Positions 21,601 to 28,903 of a stretch of DNA of 64,000 nucleotides are shown here, in pieces. Position numbers and translations under genes: made by a program. The stretch comes from Flavobacteriales bacterium (lineage in GTDB: Bacteria; Bacteroidota; Bacteroidia; Flavobacteriales_D; Sanyastnellaceae). The stretch is taken from assembly GCA_947442505.1 (NCBI GenBank), contig CANEVR010000006.1:1-64000 (forward strand). The letters run 5' to 3'. Position 1 is the stretch's first letter; each line of letters begins with the position of its first letter. Below the pieces are notes generated by a model that was not told the DNA's origin, ran no database searches, and was given only the letters and a program-made list of their open reading frames with translations.

Positions 21601-23036
21601 GTGTATTCAAAGGCAACACCCAGAACTTCGGCGTTGTTGAGGGCCTGCTTCAATGAGATAAATCCCAATCGGGCATTGTAAGTAAATTCTGAACTCGTTA
21701 ATTTTCTTGCATTTCCGACGCGCTCATAATGCACGCCTTGTTTCAACCCCAGTCCAAGCGCTTGAATGGCCGGATTGGCGTTGGTGAATCCCAAGATTTC
21801 AGGAGCACCCATCATGACATCATACAGTGCGTTGTTATCGTTGTCGGGATTGGGGATTTGGTTCGGATTCATTAGCCCTTGAAAGGCATAATCCGTAGAC
21901 ATGTAATTTTGACTTTCACCAAGATCAGAGAAGGTCAAAATATTCCGAACGTCCTGCGTATTGGCTTGTTGGTTCACTACCCATACTTCAATCCTCGTAA
22001 TATTGGCACCACTATTTACCACTGGTAGGGTCTCCATTGCCTTGTCGTAGGAATTTCTGAAAAATCCTGAAAGGAAATAATGTCGATTGGCCTCGTAATT
22101 GTCCGCAGCAATGTCAAACTGCTGGGTCTGCGCACCGCCTTGGACGGTGATTTCTTTGCGCTCACCTTTTTGCTGAGAGAGAACAGTGGTGTTTTTTAGC
22201 TTGCCCCATTGGGTCTCAATCTTAGCTCCAAACAAACTAGAACTTCCCTGTATCAGTGAGCCAGATAGCGGCATCTGAACGGTGCCCAATTCAATTTTCT
22301 TTACAATTTGATCTTCATCACCCGTATATCCCAACTTCATTTGGTTCTCAAAATCAAACTGACTTTCTGTGTTGTAATTCACGTTGAGCTTCATCCTCGT
22401 TCCGATATTACCGGTAACGTTGAGCTGAATTTTCTGATCAAAATTGAAGGTGGTTACCTTTCGTTGGCGTTCCGGAATCCTTGGATTGTCTACCTTGGAC
22501 ATGTTCATTCCAAAGGTCAACTCAGCACTTCCTTGAGGTCGAATCTCAATTTCATTGGATCCAAAAATATTTTCAAATGCTTCAGATTGAATTTTAAAAA
22601 CAGGAGCAAACTCTCTCTTGGCTTGGTCGTCCTCTTCAACCAACTCTTTCCAATAAGCCGTCACGTTGTCTTTTAATTGAAAATCCATGAACTCCTCACG
22701 GGTCATTTGTGTGGCACTTCTGAAATCAATTCTGTCACCTACCTTCTGTGAAACTTCATACATGCCCGTTACAGGATTGTACTCCACATGGTACTTGATG
22801 TTTTTGGGAAGCGGTATGGCTATTCCTGAAGGATTGGGGGTAGGGTTGATTGGATCTTGATTGGGCCAAATGGGCGGCGGTGTAGTAGTATCTGCAACAG
22901 CCGCGGTTACTGAATTGCGTCTGACATAATGAACAGCATTTTCAATGGTGGTAACAGAAAGGGCTACCCATGAGGAAACCGCCGTGATAACAGCAATAAA
23001 CACCCAATGAACGATATGCCCAAAACTACGCCTCAC
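15660..23036 (-). CDS. sprA: SprA (Sov), outer-membrane translocon of the type IX secretion system
   Basis: At 2458 residues this matches the giant SprA family. SprA is the very large outer-membrane barrel through which proteins with T9SS sorting domains leave the cell. An N-terminal hydrophobic segment (~11-30, HWVFIAVITAVSSWVAL) serves for export. After a proline-rich linker, the sequence repeats SprA_N-type blocks such as GNIGTRMKLNVNYNTESQFDFEN. The remainder alternates beta strands with long loops, and the C-terminus ends in FTLNG as expected of a barrel. Lys/Asp-rich (~1945-1980) and Pro/Ala/Gly-rich (~1668-1690) loops are low complexity. The start is GTG at 23036, adjacent to the ruvA stop, so both are probably cotranscribed. 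Confidence 0.95.
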   Translation of the reverse strand: MRRSFGHIVHWVFIAVITAVSSWVALSVTTIENAVHYVRRNSVTAAVADTTTPPPIWPNQDPINPTPNPSGIAIPLPKNIKYHVEYNPVTGMYEVSQKVGDRIDFRSATQMTREEFMDFQLKDNVTAYWKELVEEDDQAKREFAPVFKIQSEAFENIFGSNEIEIRPQGSAELTFGMNMSKVDNPRIPERQRKVTTFNFDQKIQLNVTGNIGTRMKLNVNYNTESQFDFENQMKLGYTGDEDQIVKKIELGTVQMPLSGSLIQGSSSLFGAKIETQWGKLKNTTVLSQQKGERKEITVQGGAQTQQFDIAADNYEANRHYFLSGFFRNSYDKAMETLPVVNSGANITRIEVWVVNQQANTQDVRNILTFSDLGESQNYMSTDYAFQGLMNPNQIPNPDNDNNALYDVMMGAPEILGFTNANPAIQALGLGLKQGVHYERVGNARKLTSSEFTYNARLGFISLKQALNNAEVLGVAFEYTLNGQTYQVGTFSQDGVAAPNALVLKMLKSSITMVKLSNSDPAPLWDNMMKNVYNLGAFGVSPENFRLDVWYNNPSTGVNMNSIQRDPLSGRLLLQVLDLDRIDNQQMPYPDAFFDFVPNAATQGGLIDAQTGRIFFPHVEPFGQHLSNEIIAGLGNTSTAQQMISQVVFQPLYDSTKTSAQINFPQLNRFRIKGQYQSASGSDISLNAMNIPQGSVSVTSGSIKLVEGQDYTVDYNLGRVKIINEGVMNSGNPIKVSVESNSLFNMQFKTMIGSRFDYKFSDKLTVGSTVMNLRERPLTQKVNIGDEPVNNWVLGADFNYQEEIPFITEMIDRLPFIKTKAKSTITFSGEAAKLFPGHSKAISKIGNSYIDDFEGSQSIIDLRTINQWFLASTPKLQQGLFPEGNIEDSLIYNYNRARLSWYVIDPLFYRSNALTPPNVDADMQSDHRMREVLESEVFPNRQLPPGTPPNIATLDLTYYPNERGPYNFDDPDGVPGYSSGLSEDGFLNDPETRWGGIQRALTTTDFEMSNVQFIQFWLMDPFHEDSPNDNGGDLYFNLGNVSEDVLNDSQLSFENGYPTDNNPLPTLQGTWGNYPNPSTFNVVNAFDNTTGSYAQQDIGIDGLTSGGEQTFFSQWLSSVQGHVTADAYGKIAQDPAADDFRYFRGSQSDQENLNTIERYKQFNGYEGNSNTSSPEGYPIAATTVPNTEDINQDITLNQIESYFQYKVSLRPGDLGENNIGDNYITDSFVTTKTTADGEEREIRWYQFKVPIKEFEKRIGNIPDFRSIRYIRMFLKGWEQPVTLRFARLELVRGEWRKFDSSLLGPQELEPNDDEPTEFDIAAVNIEENGNREPVPYTVPPGIIREQDVASANLRSMNEQSLSMTVCNLNDGDAKAAYRNVTFDMRQYKRLRMFAHIEAKGVESALKNKDLTVFVRLGSDFDQNYYEYEMPMSVTPWFTDDDNDIWPEENNFDILIKDLQDLKANRPAGFSALQEFSKMLTENVRISVKGNPNVSNVTVLMIGVRNPDDKKNSFVKNDDGLAKCATIWVNELRLSEFDNTSGWAAVGRMTAQLADLATVNVAGNISTPGWGSVEQKVQQRQQETKTGVDASTTIQMGKLMPENWGVQLPLFMGYSENVSTPRYSPLQPDLELNDLPNLSKPLKQKSQTMTRRRSINVTNVKIAPKKGAKEDGGGAAPPAPGAPAAAAGGGDKPKFYAIDNFSVSYSYNEIYFRDINIDWRLNKQYTGAFDYAFTNKPKEIKPFAKLPLVKTSPYLKWIKEFNFYPGIKSVGFHTDMNRSYETSRIRNNTLELSGIYSDMLIQTQAQKNWSWNRNYNVKYDLTKSIKMDLTASTTALIREPRGVINREDKDWYEAYKDTVRQNILSMGEPTIYNHQFNASYKLPFDKFPLIDFVNSDVKYGSSFRWDRAPFTQDTLGNKIQNSRQLNFNATANFETLYNKVPKLKEINQGKKKDDKKKGDKDSPDNKDGFGKDLDKKDKKEPIVWSDVALRFLMMVRNANMSYTKNEGMMLPGYNQRAGLLGLNNQFTAPGIGFVLGQQNTDWRGDLTDRNFALDMANGGYVVGSPYQNNQYTETSSTTWNAKASIEPIKYLKIELTANRQDGRNLTSFFRYSADSMEYQFQSPMETGNFSASINTWATAFARDDKGNGNMSDPFLNLIAYRQEISGRLNTSNYQLNDVDSTGYYQGFGGTAQDVIIPAFIAAYSGKSTSEVSLNPFKTSAQPNWKVSYDGLTKLESVKKYFKQFTINHQYKSTVNASYVTNLNFEQDMLGRPTALDANAQPNWIAQKQINTVTITESMSPLLGFDMTVKTKKSNDPQIKVEMKRDRTIALGLANNQVTENRSNSFVIGTGYKFTDIPNPIAKIKGKKFPMKLLKSTTLTLRADLTMRDNVTMIRKIVEQQNQITAGQTLWSLKTSADMAVSDKLTLRFFYDHQFNKPKISNSFNNTNINSGIAIRFTLNG

Positions 23037-23630
23037 TTAAATCTGCTTCAATACCCATTTGATCCATTCTTCCAATCCTGCATTGGGCCATTCTTTCATC
23101 ACCTTGTCCAAGGTTTTTTCAGCTTTGGTTTTGTCCAATCCCAATGAGGAAAGGGCTAATAACGCATCATGCTTTTGAATATTGTATGCAATTCCAGATT
23201 TCTCAGTGGTGCTCATATTCTCCAATTTGCCCATTTTATCGTGCAAATCAACAATCATGCGCTCCGCAGTTTTCTCACCAATTCCCTTGATTCGCTTTAA
23301 ACTGGCCACATCTTTCTGTACGATAATGGTTCTCAGTTCATCCGCAGTCAAGCTAGACAACACGACACGTGCTGTATTGGGGCCCACGCCACTCACCGAA
23401 ATCAATTTTTTAAATACCTCGCGATCTTCCGCATTGCTGAAGCCATACATCACCAATGAGAAATCATTCCCATTGACGTGCATATGGGTGAACAAAGTCA
23501 CCTCTCCTCCGTCAGGCAACTGGCTATAAGTGCTCAGTGGTATTTGGATCAAATAGCCCATGCCGTTCACATCAATAACAGCGTGAACCGGGCTTTTTTC
23601 CAATAGTTTTCCCCTAATACTCGTTACCAT
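23037..23630 (-). CDS. ruvA: Holliday junction helicase subunit RuvA
   Basis: RuvA binds Holliday junctions as a tetramer and loads the RuvB motor for branch migration. The 197 residues have the expected three parts: an OB-fold N-terminus (MVTSIRGKLLEKSP ... DVNGMGY), tandem helix-hairpin-helix motifs (LISVSGVGPNTARVVLSSL and LKRIKGIGEKTAERMIVDL), and a C-terminal RuvB-binding domain (ALLALSSLGLDKTKAEK). It sits between maeB and sprA on the same strand. In many Bacteroidota I recall ruvA preceding sprA, so the arrangement looks ancestral. Confidence 0.96.
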   Translation of the reverse strand: MVTSIRGKLLEKSPVHAVIDVNGMGYLIQIPLSTYSQLPDGGEVTLFTHMHVNGNDFSLVMYGFSNAEDREVFKKLISVSGVGPNTARVVLSSLTADELRTIIVQKDVASLKRIKGIGEKTAERMIVDLHDKMGKLENMSTTEKSGIAYNIQKHDALLALSSLGLDKTKAEKTLDKVMKEWPNAGLEEWIKWVLKQI

Positions 23631-23679
23631 AGCCTCTCATTTTTTTGAAAGGCTCGAAAATACAAAAAAACCCGCAATT

Positions 23680-25959
23680 TTATGCGCGTCCCGTACCCTT
23701 GAATTGAGCATCTACAACGGCAATTCGAATCATGTTGATGATTTCCCTTACTGAGCAACCCATTTGGAGGATATGATAACTGTGATTCATGCCCAACAAT
23801 ACAGGTCCAATGACCTCATACCCTGCCGTTTCTTGCAATAATTTATAAGCAATGTTTCCAGCGGAAAGGTTAGGAAAAATCAGGGTATTGACCTGATGTC
23901 CTACCAATTTAGAGAATGGAAAATTCTCTTCCATCATTGCTTGATTCAGGGCAAAATTGGCCTGCAATTCGCCATCGACGATCAACTGAGGATAATCACG
24001 CTGTAAAATTTCTGCTGCCTTGGCCATTTTCATGGGATCTTTTCCTTTGGCCGATCCAAAATTGGAATAACTCAACAGGGCAATGCGCGGTGTAATCTTC
24101 ATCTTGCTGATGGACTCCGCTACCCTTAGGGTAATTTCCACAATATCTTCTGCACTGGGATCTTCATTGACCGTTGTATCTGCAATGAACAATGGTCCTT
24201 TCAAGGTTTGCACGATGTACATACCGCAAACTTTCTTCACTCCCTCAGCAGGTCCAATGACCTGTAATCCGGGACGAATCACCTTGGAATAATTTCTGGT
24301 CATTCCGCTGATCATGGCATCCGCCATGCCCGTCTCCACCATCATCGCGCCAAAATAATTCCGCTCACGCATGGAACGCACAGCATCTGTAAAAGTGACT
24401 CCTCTGCGTTGTTTTCTTTCGAAATAAATCTGTCCAAAACGCTCTCTGTTGGCATCATTGGCTTCAACACGGGGATCAAAAATTTGTGCGTCGCGCAAAT
24501 CAATGTCCCACTCTTCCATCAATTCTCGGATGCGCTTTTCATCTCCCAACAAAATGGGGATGGCGCAGCCCTCATCCTTAGCGGCTTCCGCAGCTTTCAA
24601 TATTTTAATGTTCTCACCTTCTGCAAATACAACCCGCTTGGGTGATTTTCTGGCACGCTCTGCAATTCCTCTGGATAAGGCATTGTCACGACCAATGCGG
24701 TTCAACAACTCTGCTTTGTAGGCCTCTTCCTCTTTCATTGGTAGTTTGGCAACTCCGCTGTCTACAGCTGCTTTGGCTACTGCCGTTGATACTACGTAAA
24801 TCAACCGAGGATCCAACGGTTTTGGAATGATGTAATCTCTTCCAAAACTCAAAGACTGTAAGTTGTATGCTTGCACAACTTCTTCAGGGACAGATTCCTT
24901 GGCCAATGAGGCCAAAGCCTGAACGGCAGCCAACTTCATTTCATTGTTGATGCAACGTGCACGTACATCCAACGCTCCACGGAAAATAAATGGAAATCCC
25001 AATACATTATTCACTTGATTGGGATGATCACTGCGCCCCGTTGCCATAATCACATCCGGACGTGCAGCTAGTGCTTCATCATAAGAAATCTCTGGATTGG
25101 GATTGGCCAAAGCAAAAACAACGGGGTTGTCATTCATGGCAACAATCATCTCCTGCGAAACAATATTTCCTTGAGACAAACCCAAAAACACATCGGCTCT
25201 AACCATGGCTTCTGCCAAGGTTCCCAAGTTGTCTTCTGTTGCAAATCTTCTTTTTCGATGATCCAAATCCTCACGATCTGCGGTAATTAATCCCTTAGAA
25301 TCATACATGAAAACGTTCTTGGGATTGGCACCCAATTGTATCATCATATCAACACAACTCAAAGCAGCTGCACCTGCACCACTCACAACAATTTTCACCG
25401 CACCTATTTTCTTCTCCGCCAATTCCAAGGCATTGATTAACGCCGCGCTGCTGATGATGGCCGTTCCGTGCTGGTCATCATGCATGATGGGGATGTCCAA
25501 CTCTGCCTTCAATCGTTCCTCTATCTCAAAAGCCTCAGGGGCCTTTAAATCCTCCAAATTGATGCCGCCAAAAGTGGGCGAAATATTTTTTACCGTATTG
25601 ATGAATTCATCCACATCCGTAGCTTTCACTTCAATATCAATGCTATCGATGTCTGCAAAAATCTTGAACAACATACACTTCCCTTCCATCACTGGCTTGG
25701 AAGCTTCTGGGCCCAAATTTCCCAATCCCAAAATGGCCGTTCCATTGGAAATAACAGCAACCAAATTTCCCTTGGCGGTATAGCGGTATACATCATCCGG
25801 ATTCTCTGCTATGGCCAAAACCGGTTCAGCTACACCAGGTGAATAAGCCAAGGCCAAGTCACGTTGTGAACTGTAGGGCTTGGTAGGTATAATTTCCAAC
25901 TTCCCTGGTCTTCCTTGCTCATGATAATCCAGAGCGTCTTTCTTTTTAATGGCTTCCAT
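23680..25959 (-). CDS. maeB: NADP-dependent malic enzyme with C-terminal phosphotransacetylase-like domain
   Basis: Oxidatively decarboxylates malate to pyruvate, yielding NADPH. The 759 residues from the ATG at 25959 match the long MaeB type. An upstream in-frame start at 26040 was rejected because it overlaps the epimerase gene. Residues ~1-430 are the malic enzyme with LALAYSPGVAEPVLAI, ILGLGNLGPEASKPVMEGK, IMHDDQHGTAIIS and VVSGAGAAALSC. Residues ~440-759 resemble phosphate acetyltransferase (VVFAEGENIKILKAA ... VIGPVLLGMNHSYHILQMG); in this family that part is usually regulatory rather than catalytic. It begins 1 base after the epimerase stop. Confidence 0.95.
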   Translation of the reverse strand: MEAIKKKDALDYHEQGRPGKLEIIPTKPYSSQRDLALAYSPGVAEPVLAIAENPDDVYRYTAKGNLVAVISNGTAILGLGNLGPEASKPVMEGKCMLFKIFADIDSIDIEVKATDVDEFINTVKNISPTFGGINLEDLKAPEAFEIEERLKAELDIPIMHDDQHGTAIISSAALINALELAEKKIGAVKIVVSGAGAAALSCVDMMIQLGANPKNVFMYDSKGLITADREDLDHRKRRFATEDNLGTLAEAMVRADVFLGLSQGNIVSQEMIVAMNDNPVVFALANPNPEISYDEALAARPDVIMATGRSDHPNQVNNVLGFPFIFRGALDVRARCINNEMKLAAVQALASLAKESVPEEVVQAYNLQSLSFGRDYIIPKPLDPRLIYVVSTAVAKAAVDSGVAKLPMKEEEAYKAELLNRIGRDNALSRGIAERARKSPKRVVFAEGENIKILKAAEAAKDEGCAIPILLGDEKRIRELMEEWDIDLRDAQIFDPRVEANDANRERFGQIYFERKQRRGVTFTDAVRSMRERNYFGAMMVETGMADAMISGMTRNYSKVIRPGLQVIGPAEGVKKVCGMYIVQTLKGPLFIADTTVNEDPSAEDIVEITLRVAESISKMKITPRIALLSYSNFGSAKGKDPMKMAKAAEILQRDYPQLIVDGELQANFALNQAMMEENFPFSKLVGHQVNTLIFPNLSAGNIAYKLLQETAGYEVIGPVLLGMNHSYHILQMGCSVREIINMIRIAVVDAQFKGTGRA

Positions 25960-25960
25960 T

Positions 25961-26968
25961 CTAATTTTTTTCGGTTGACAAAGGTAACTGCGGAAATAGA
26001 TTGCGCGCGGTTTGTTGGATAACATCTTCCACGGACTCAAACTTCCATTGCAGTTGCTTCACTATTTTTTCGTTATTAAATCGCTTGATTTGTGCAGTAT
26101 TGCGGATGGTTTCAGCTGTCACCATGGCCTTCTTGCCTGATAGCAGTTCCCTAATGGCATCCATCCAATAAATAAGCTTCAACATCCATTGGCTGAGCGG
26201 CCTTTGCGGAATCCTCTTTTTCATTGCCTTTGCCATGGATACAAATGCCCATTCCATCGTTTGATTCTCGGCCACCAAAATATATCGCTCTCCCCAGCAT
26301 TGCTTTTCCACCAAACCCAACATGATTTTTGCTGCATCATTGGCGCCAATCCAACCTGTTCCTCCGAGCGGAAAATAGTTGTAACCGCGCGCTACAGTAT
26401 TAAACAATTGGCCCGAACTCTGTTGCAAATCCACTTCGCCGATGATCACTCCAGGGTTGACAATCACCGCCCTTAGGCCTTCCTCTATTCCACGCCAAAC
26501 CTCCATTTCACCCATGAATTTTGTTCTTGAATACTCCGTGTGTGACTTGGATGGTTGCCAAAAACATTGCTCGTCAATGGGGGCATTTTCTACAGATTTG
26601 CCCAGAGCAGCAATTGAACTTACGTGACAAAAGGCAACGTCAAATTCCAATGCCCAATCCACCCATTCCGCTGTCTGATGCACATTTACTTGCATCATCC
26701 TAGCGTGATCTTTGGCATGATAACTCACCACAGCCGCACAATGATAAATCGTTTTGTAATGATCAAAATTAGATTGCTTCCAAAACGATTCTGTTGTCAT
26801 CCAATACAACTGATGGGTTTCCCAATTGACTCCTTTGCTGCGCAACCATTTCTCGGTTTCTTCAGGCTTTCTGTGGTGGTACAAAGCGGTCACCTCTTCT
26901 CCTTTTTGTAAAAGATACTTTAAGACATGTGAGCCTACCAATCCCGTTGCTCCTGTGATCAATTGCAT
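25961..26968 (-). CDS. NAD-dependent epimerase/dehydratase family protein
   Basis: A 335-residue extended short-chain dehydrogenase. The cofactor loop is ITGATGLVGSHV at the very N-terminus, and the catalytic pair is in YSRTKFMGE (YxxxK) with the serine in HVSSIAALG. The overall pattern resembles dihydroflavonol-4-reductase-like or 3-beta-HSD-like members rather than sugar epimerases, as shown by IYHCAAVVSYHAKDHARMMQVNV. The substrate cannot be told from sequence. It is the first gene of a minus-strand run (epimerase, maeB, ruvA, sprA) and is divergent from uvrC, with 40 bases between the starts. Confidence 0.85.
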   Translation of the reverse strand: MQLITGATGLVGSHVLKYLLQKGEEVTALYHHRKPEETEKWLRSKGVNWETHQLYWMTTESFWKQSNFDHYKTIYHCAAVVSYHAKDHARMMQVNVHQTAEWVDWALEFDVAFCHVSSIAALGKSVENAPIDEQCFWQPSKSHTEYSRTKFMGEMEVWRGIEEGLRAVIVNPGVIIGEVDLQQSSGQLFNTVARGYNYFPLGGTGWIGANDAAKIMLGLVEKQCWGERYILVAENQTMEWAFVSMAKAMKKRIPQRPLSQWMLKLIYWMDAIRELLSGKKAMVTAETIRNTAQIKRFNNEKIVKQLQWKFESVEDVIQQTARNLFPQLPLSTEKN

Positions 26969-27008
26969 GGCGCTAAGTTAAACCACATTCGCATTAACTT
27001 CGCCACGT

Positions 27009-28835
27009 TTGAAAACCAATGCCAACATAGAGAACATCCTCAAAACGCTGCCGGACAAGCCCGGCGTGTACCAATACTATGATGAACAAGGGCAATTGTT
27101 GTACATCGGAAAGGCCAAGGTGCTTAAAAACCGGGTGAGCAGTTATTTCAGCAAAATCAAATTTGAAAATGCCAAGACCTTTCAATTGGTCAAACGCATT
27201 GCTGATATCAAATTCATTGTGGTAGCAACAGAGTCAGATGCGTTGTTGCTGGAAAATTCACTGATAAAAAAATTCAAACCCAAATACAATATTGCGTTAA
27301 AGGATGACAGAACCTATCCGAGTATTGTTATCAAAAATGAAAAGTTTCCAAGGGTATTTGCCACACGTAAAATTTTAAAAGACGGGTCAACTTATCTAGG
27401 GCCTTTTACAAGTGTCAAAGCGATGCACCAAGTTTTAGAATTGGCCAAAACACTCTATCCCATTCGAACCTGCAATTTGCCCCTTTCACAAGACAACATT
27501 GAAAAAGGCAAATTCAGGGTTTGCCTGGAATACCACATCGGCAATTGCTTGGGTCCTTGTGATGCCAGGCAATCAGAAGATGAGTATGATCAACACATCT
27601 TTCAAATCAAACGCATCATCCGGGGATATTACGGAGATGTGCTTCGCGATTTAAAACAAGAAATGTTTCAACGCGCCACTGCCCTGGAATTTGAATCGGC
27701 ACAAAAGATCAAGGAAAAAATAGACGCGCTGGAAAGTTTTCAAACCAAAAACACCATTGTACACCCTTCCATTTCACACATTGACGTCTTCACCATGGTC
27801 TCAGATGACAACAGCTCCTTTGTCAATTATCTGCAAATCATGAATGGCACCATTGCCATAGGATACAACATGGAACTGAAAAAGAAGATGGACGAAACCG
27901 ACGAGGAAGTGCTGACTTTTGCCGTCACCCATATCAGAGACAAATTCAAATCCAAGTCCTTTGAAGTCTTGGTTCCTTTTGACATCGAATGGCCTTGGGA
28001 AAAAGTTAAGCTTACCGTTCCGTTGCGCGGCGACAAGAAGAAGCTTTTGGAATTGTCAGAGCGTAACGCCAAACAAAGCTTGCTGCAATCGCACAAACAA
28101 ATAGAGCTGACAGATCCTGCCCGACATACAGAGCGGATATTGTCTACTTTACAAAAAGACCTTCACCTCAAAGATTTGCCTCGCCACATTGAGTGTTTTG
28201 ACAATTCAAACATACAAGGGACCAATCCTGTTAGTGCTTGTGTGGTTTTCAAAGATGCCAAGTCAAGCAAAAAAGATTACCGCATTTTCAATGTCAAAAC
28301 AGTGCAAGGACCCGATGATTTTGCCACCATGCGTGAAGCCATTTTCAGGAGATACCATCGGGTAATGGAAGAAAATGAACCGATGCCGCAGTTGATTATT
28401 ATTGATGGAGGTAAGGGACAATTGAGTGCTGCAATGGAGAGTCTCAATACCCTAGATCTGGTTGGAAAAGTGGCCGTTATTGGAATAGCCAAAAAATTAG
28501 AGGAGATCTATTTTCCAGGTGATTCAGACCCCCTCTATTTGGACAAACGCTCTGAATCATTAAAACTCATTCAACAATTGCGGGATGAGGCGCATCGATT
28601 TGGTCTATCCAAGCACCGCAACCGAAGAAGCAAAGAAGCCCTGCAAACTGAATTGACCCAAATTCCAGGACTTGGAATCAAGAGTGCCCAAAAACTTTTG
28701 ATACAATTTGGCAGTGTGGACAATATCAAAGCTCAGAGTGTTGAATCCTTAACCAGTTGCGTTTCCGCTCCAGTAGCCAAAAAGATTCACGGTTACTTCC
28801 ATGCTTTTGACTCTGAAATCCAGGTTGAGAAATGA
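27009..28835 (+). CDS. uvrC: Excinuclease ABC subunit C
   Basis: Makes both incisions around DNA lesions in nucleotide excision repair with UvrA and UvrB. The 608 residues have the GIY-YIG nuclease at the N-terminus (KPGVYQYYDEQGQLLYIGKA, ~18-37), a UvrB-interacting UVR motif (~215-245), a cysteine patch (RTCNLPLSQDNIEKGKFRVCLEY-type segment), the RNase H-like second nuclease domain (IECFDNSNIQGTNPVSACVV; IIIDGGKGQLSAA), and C-terminal helix-hairpin-helices (IPGLGIKSAQKLLIQFG). The start is a TTG at 27009; there is no earlier in-frame ATG near it and the nuclease motif begins soon after. Confidence 0.96.
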   Translation: MKTNANIENILKTLPDKPGVYQYYDEQGQLLYIGKAKVLKNRVSSYFSKIKFENAKTFQLVKRIADIKFIVVATESDALLLENSLIKKFKPKYNIALKDDRTYPSIVIKNEKFPRVFATRKILKDGSTYLGPFTSVKAMHQVLELAKTLYPIRTCNLPLSQDNIEKGKFRVCLEYHIGNCLGPCDARQSEDEYDQHIFQIKRIIRGYYGDVLRDLKQEMFQRATALEFESAQKIKEKIDALESFQTKNTIVHPSISHIDVFTMVSDDNSSFVNYLQIMNGTIAIGYNMELKKKMDETDEEVLTFAVTHIRDKFKSKSFEVLVPFDIEWPWEKVKLTVPLRGDKKKLLELSERNAKQSLLQSHKQIELTDPARHTERILSTLQKDLHLKDLPRHIECFDNSNIQGTNPVSACVVFKDAKSSKKDYRIFNVKTVQGPDDFATMREAIFRRYHRVMEENEPMPQLIIIDGGKGQLSAAMESLNTLDLVGKVAVIGIAKKLEEIYFPGDSDPLYLDKRSESLKLIQQLRDEAHRFGLSKHRNRRSKEALQTELTQIPGLGIKSAQKLLIQFGSVDNIKAQSVESLTSCVSAPVAKKIHGYFHAFDSEIQVEK

Positions 28836-28890
28836 GCAAACCATTGTTAAAACAAGGACAACTCCATCGATGAGGGCAATGCTTGGCTTT

Positions 28891-28898
28891 TATCTTTG
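28891..28898 (+). promoter_or_regulatory. -7 box TATCTTTG for the PBP1A operon
   Basis: TATCTTTG is an exact match to the Bacteroidota -7 consensus TAnnTTTG. It ends 5 bases before the ATG of the PBP1A gene, so transcription should start at or next to the start codon. No clear TTG is found at the -33 distance. Confidence 0.6.
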
Positions 28899-28903
28899 CA
28901 TGA

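Noticed and set aside
23631-23679. Possible terminator between maeB and ruvA (T tract and short stems)
   Set aside because: The stems are only 4-5 bp and imperfect, so termination there cannot be supported.
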